From assembly GCF_014306625.1 (NCBI RefSeq), contig NZ_JACRYL010000003.1:91132-155131 (forward strand): a stretch of 64,000 nt of DNA, in the 5' to 3' direction. Made by a program: the position numbers and the translations under genes. Positions 61,062 through 64,000 of the stretch are shown here, in pieces. Below the pieces are notes generated by a model. That model was not told the origin of the DNA. It ran no database searches and worked only from the letters and a program-made list of their open reading frames with translations. Position 1 is the first letter of the stretch. Each line of letters opens with the position of its first letter. This DNA is from Pedobacter fastidiosus (GTDB lineage: Bacteria; Bacteroidota; Bacteroidia; Sphingobacteriales; Sphingobacteriaceae).

Positions 61062-62084
61062 ATGAATCAAAAATCATTTTTCGATTTACTTACCCGTTAC
61101 CACGATGGGAATTGTACTGAAGCCGAAAAGCTTTGGGTAGATAAATGGTATCATAATTTAAACAACAGAAACTTTAAAGATCTTTCTTCTACTGAGCTTA
61201 ACGAGATGCAAGATAATATTTGGCTTAAAATAAATCCTGTTGAAGCTGAATTAAAACAACCTTTAAAAATTAAAAAACTTTGGCCAAAATTTGCCATCGC
61301 AGCATCAATTACAGTAGCTTTTCTTATTGGTGGTTTATATTTTTCAAACTACAATCCCGCTGAACAATCTTTTATGGATGAAAATGGCGAGCTAACTTTA
61401 ATCGAAAAAACCAACGACACCAACCATTCCATTATCATTGCGCTTAGCGATTCTAGTAAAATCACGCTAAATCCTAAAGCCAGTATCACATATCCTCAGG
61501 TTTTTGCTTCAAAAGAAAGAAAGGTTTTTTTAAATGGAAACGCATTTTTCTTGGTAAGCAAAAATCCTAAGAGGCCCTTTTATGTTTATAATAAACATTT
61601 GGTAATCCGTGTTTTAGGAACCAGCTTTTTTGTAAAAGAGTGTGTAAATACACAACCAGCACAAGTAGACGTAAGAACAGGAAAGGTTCAGGTAAATGAA
61701 AATGAAAAAGCAACGTTCTTTTCTTTATCAGATAAAAAAATTGCTAAACCTATTCTACTATTGCCCAACCAAAAGGGTATTTTATCTAAGCATAATTTGA
61801 ATAAGACTTTGGTAGAAAAGCCTATTCCATTGGCAGTGGCCTATAACGTTCCTAGCAACATATCTTATAAGTTTAAAGAAGAAAAATTAAAAGATCTATT
61901 TAGTGTTTTATCAGAAGCATACGGTATTGAAATAAAATCTGACGATGAGCTGGTTTTGAATTACACCTTTACTGGAGATTTAAGCAAAAAAGGCCTTTAT
62001 GAGCAACTTGATCTTATCTGTGGATCTATATCAAGCAAATATTACATACAAGGAACCAGTATAATGGTTTCGAATAAAAACTAA
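61062..62084 (+). CDS. FecR-family anti-sigma factor
   Basis: A 340-residue single-pass membrane protein. The N-terminal cytoplasmic sigma-binding part (about 1-80, LLTRYHDGNCTEAEKLWVDKWY) leads to one membrane helix (about 89-110, FAIAASITVAFLIGGLYF). The periplasmic FecR domain (about 120-220, with KITLNPKASITYP and LGTSFFVKE) is followed by a DUF4974 domain (about 265-340, VPSNISYKFKEEKLKDLFSVLSEAYGIEI). It transmits the state of the STN receptor encoded next to the sigma factor upstream. The regulated cargo is not known. Confidence 0.93.
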   Translation: MNQKSFFDLLTRYHDGNCTEAEKLWVDKWYHNLNNRNFKDLSSTELNEMQDNIWLKINPVEAELKQPLKIKKLWPKFAIAASITVAFLIGGLYFSNYNPAEQSFMDENGELTLIEKTNDTNHSIIIALSDSSKITLNPKASITYPQVFASKERKVFLNGNAFFLVSKNPKRPFYVYNKHLVIRVLGTSFFVKECVNTQPAQVDVRTGKVQVNENEKATFFSLSDKKIAKPILLLPNQKGILSKHNLNKTLVEKPIPLAVAYNVPSNISYKFKEEKLKDLFSVLSEAYGIEIKSDDELVLNYTFTGDLSKKGLYEQLDLICGSISSKYYIQGTSIMVSNKN

Positions 62085-62175
62085 CCAAAATATATAAAAA
62101 TTATGAAGAAAAAACTGATCTCAAATAGCCCGTAATCGGCGCTAAAAAATCCATGATATATTCTTAAAAAACAAA

Positions 62176-62200
62176 GCCGACAATGTGGGGCATTGCCGGC
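62176..62200 (+). other. Hairpin between fecR and the STN receptor
   Basis: A 10-bp stem with one mismatch (62176-62185 with 62191-62200) and a 5-nt loop. No T-run follows. It lies in a 195-bp gap and may act as a partial terminator, so that receptor and regulators are expressed separately. Confidence 0.5.
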
Positions 62201-62279
62201 GAGTTAAATACATTTTATTGTATTCATGGTATTTCTATGTCCAATAAATCCATTCATTTAATGAACAATAACCAAATTT

Positions 62280-64000
62280 ATGAAAAAAAATCAACTTATT
62301 TCGCTGACTATATATGCAATGAGAGTTTCGATTTACCAATTACTTGCAATTATAATTTTTACTTGTAGCGCATTCGCTAAAAATGCCGATGCCCAAGATT
62401 TCTTGAACAAACAGATCTCCCTAAAAGCAGATCAAACCGATATTAAAACCATTATAGAAAAAACCGAACTATTGGCAAATGTTAAGTTTGTTTATAGTCC
62501 ACAATTAATAAACTCTGATAGAAAAGTTTCTATCAATGTGGTTAACCAAAAACTTAAATACTTTCTTGAGAATTCGCTAAAACGTTATGATGTGGGATAT
62601 AGGATAGTTAAAGATCAAATTTTGCTCTATTCTATTCCCGCCAATAACAATTTGGAATTGCTTAAAGCTTTTGAAGGTATTGTTACCGGTAAGGTTACAG
62701 ATAGTAAGGGAAATGCAATTCCGGGAGTATCCGTAACGGTAAAAGGCCAAACCATTGGCACAACAACAGATGCGAATGGCGCTTTCGCGCTAAAGGGCTT
62801 AACGGTTGATAGTCGTGTATTGGTTGTGCGTTATGTAGGCTTTATTTCTAAAGAAGTTAATCTATCGCCAGGAAATGCTGATGAAAATTTAAACATTAGC
62901 TTATCAGAAGATAATCTTCAGCTGGAAAGTGTGATGGTTACTGGTGGTAATCCGAAGAAAAAATTGGAAAGTAGTGTAGCTTTAACATCGGTTAGCAACA
63001 AAGACATTACCAACAGAGCGCCTTTAAACAGCACCGATTTATTGAAAGCCATACCAGGATTAACGGTAGAAAGTACTGGTGGCGACGGGCCCGGAAACGT
63101 TTGGGTACGTGGTTTCCCTCAGCAGGGTGGTTATATTTTTCTAGGGATTCAAGAAGATGGTTTGCCTTTACTTCCTACGGGATTTAACACCAATCCTTCT
63201 GTAGATCAGTATTACAAAACCGATTTAACCATTCAAAACATCGAAGCTGTAAGAGGCGGTAACGCATCTATTATCCAATCGAATACACCTGGTGCAGTGG
63301 TAAATAACATCAGTTATGTTGGAGCGGATAAACAATATGGACAAGTAAAATTTACTACAGGTTTCTCTCAGGGCTTATATCGTTTTGATGGAAATACAGG
63401 TGGCAAAATAAATAATCAGATTAAATACAACATCGGCGGATTTTATCGTACAGATAATGGGGTTGTAGATCAAGGTTTTAAACCAGCCAATGCAGGTGGA
63501 CAAGTTAAAGGAAATATGACCTTTAACTTCAAAAACAATAAAGGTTTCATCCGCGTTTATGGAAAATATCTGAATGATAAAGTTCAGTTTCTATTAACCA
63601 GTTATTATCCTTACGATGGTACTGGGAAACCAACTACTTATCGCGATTACGATATGGCATCGCAATCAATTGTTCCTTTACAAACAGAATGGAGTTACAA
63701 TGATCCTGCAACTGGTTTACATAATTTTAGTTTAACTGATGGAATCCACACTAAATTAGGTTCTGCCGGATTTCAGTTTAACTATTTAACCGATGGTGGC
63801 TGGCAAATTGTAAATAACTTCCGTTACCAAAATACACACACCAATTCTACCTACACCGTTCCTAGTGGAATAGCGGCCAGAACCGCAACAACACCTTATT
63901 ATTATCCTGGTGGAGCAGTGGCACCTTTTGTTGGTGGCGATCAGGTTATTACTTCATCAGCAAATGGACAGATTAATAGTGATGTTCAAATTGTAGATTA
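62280..64000 (+). CDS. TonB-dependent receptor with STN signalling domain, 3'-truncated by the window
   Basis: The frame is open from ATG 62280 to the window end (573 codons). It has a signal peptide (about 10-36), an STN domain (about 38-110, SLKADQTDIKTIIEKTELLA) that contacts FecR, and a carboxypeptidase-regulatory-like domain (about 135-215, GIVTGKVTDSKGNAIPG). A plug follows (about 235-350, with LLKAIPGLTVES and GNVWVRGFPQQGG), then the beginning of the barrel. The substrate is unknown. The C-terminal half lies beyond the window, and no SusD gene is visible yet. Confidence 0.92.
   Translation, partial: MKKNQLISLTIYAMRVSIYQLLAIIIFTCSAFAKNADAQDFLNKQISLKADQTDIKTIIEKTELLANVKFVYSPQLINSDRKVSINVVNQKLKYFLENSLKRYDVGYRIVKDQILLYSIPANNNLELLKAFEGIVTGKVTDSKGNAIPGVSVTVKGQTIGTTTDANGAFALKGLTVDSRVLVVRYVGFISKEVNLSPGNADENLNISLSEDNLQLESVMVTGGNPKKKLESSVALTSVSNKDITNRAPLNSTDLLKAIPGLTVESTGGDGPGNVWVRGFPQQGGYIFLGIQEDGLPLLPTGFNTNPSVDQYYKTDLTIQNIEAVRGGNASIIQSNTPGAVVNNISYVGADKQYGQVKFTTGFSQGLYRFDGNTGGKINNQIKYNIGGFYRTDNGVVDQGFKPANAGGQVKGNMTFNFKNNKGFIRVYGKYLNDKVQFLLTSYYPYDGTGKPTTYRDYDMASQSIVPLQTEWSYNDPATGLHNFSLTDGIHTKLGSAGFQFNYLTDGGWQIVNNFRYQNTHTNSTYTVPSGIAARTATTPYYYPGGAVAPFVGGDQVITSSANGQINSDVQIVD

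Noticed and set aside
62103..62135. Mini-ORF of about ten codons after fecR (MKKKLISNSP)
   Set aside because: Too short to support, although it starts like a leader peptide; no structured attenuator is visible next to it.
62183..62368. Open frame overlapping the STN receptor start
   Set aside because: It runs across the hairpin and into the receptor in another frame; the receptor is far better supported.

Overview
The window is AT-rich DNA from a member of Bacteroidota, most likely Sphingobacteriaceae close to Pedobacter. The evidence is two complete SusC/SusD pairs, GLPGLI-family proteins, DUF5686, a FecI/FecR pair with an STN-domain TonB receptor, -7 promoter elements of the TAnnTTTG type, A-rich translation starts, and a split (two-subunit) transketolase. 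The assignment rests on gene content and style, not on a database search. I saw no rRNA, tRNA or CRISPR array.

Layout. 1-3.7 kb: transketolase subunits, then an ECF sigma factor with a membrane protein and a secreted Spy-like protein. 3.8-13.2 kb: the most unusual region. Two tandem modules on the minus strand each encode a small secreted protein, one or two GLPGLI proteins and a TonB-receptor-like barrel. A divergent orphan LytTR response regulator sits next to them. Both modules start with the same 186-bp promoter/signal-peptide segment carrying two direct repeats 21 bp apart. 13.2-18.6 kb: a class III aminotransferase, an OmpR/histidine kinase pair, and a 7TM-DISM receptor fused to an IS1595-type zinc-ribbon transposase end. 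18.9-25 kb: a SusC/SusD/GH30 polysaccharide utilisation locus (PUL). 25-40.5 kb: mostly housekeeping genes (RluA-type synthase, panB, carA, ABC-2 transporter, Fic, TetR, pheS, kbl, a DUF5686 protein, trhO). 40.7-57.7 kb: a large PUL with a propeller/Y_Y_Y/LuxR sensor, SusC, SusD, a LamG protein, two GH144-like enzymes, a GH43-like enzyme, a GH3 and an esterase-like hydrolase. It is a candidate beta-1,2-glucan locus. 57.7-60.2 kb: a REP-associated transposase between two identical-arm palindromes, a YebC regulator and an SDR-type threonine dehydrogenase. 60.4-64 kb: FecI-type sigma, FecR and a TonB receptor with an STN domain that runs off the window.

How the genes fit together. The two PULs each import and degrade a glycan, and the second one carries its own membrane sensor. 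Threonine dehydrogenase and Kbl together would form the two-step threonine-to-glycine route although they lie about 23 kb apart. The LytTR modules look like a regulated, duplicated secretion or surface system built around small cysteine-containing proteins. I know of no assigned function for that arrangement, and it is my main candidate for an undescribed system. Short palindromic repeats of several families punctuate the intergenic regions. One family occurs as inverted pairs whose ends coincide with stop codons, and one copy lies inside a coding region.
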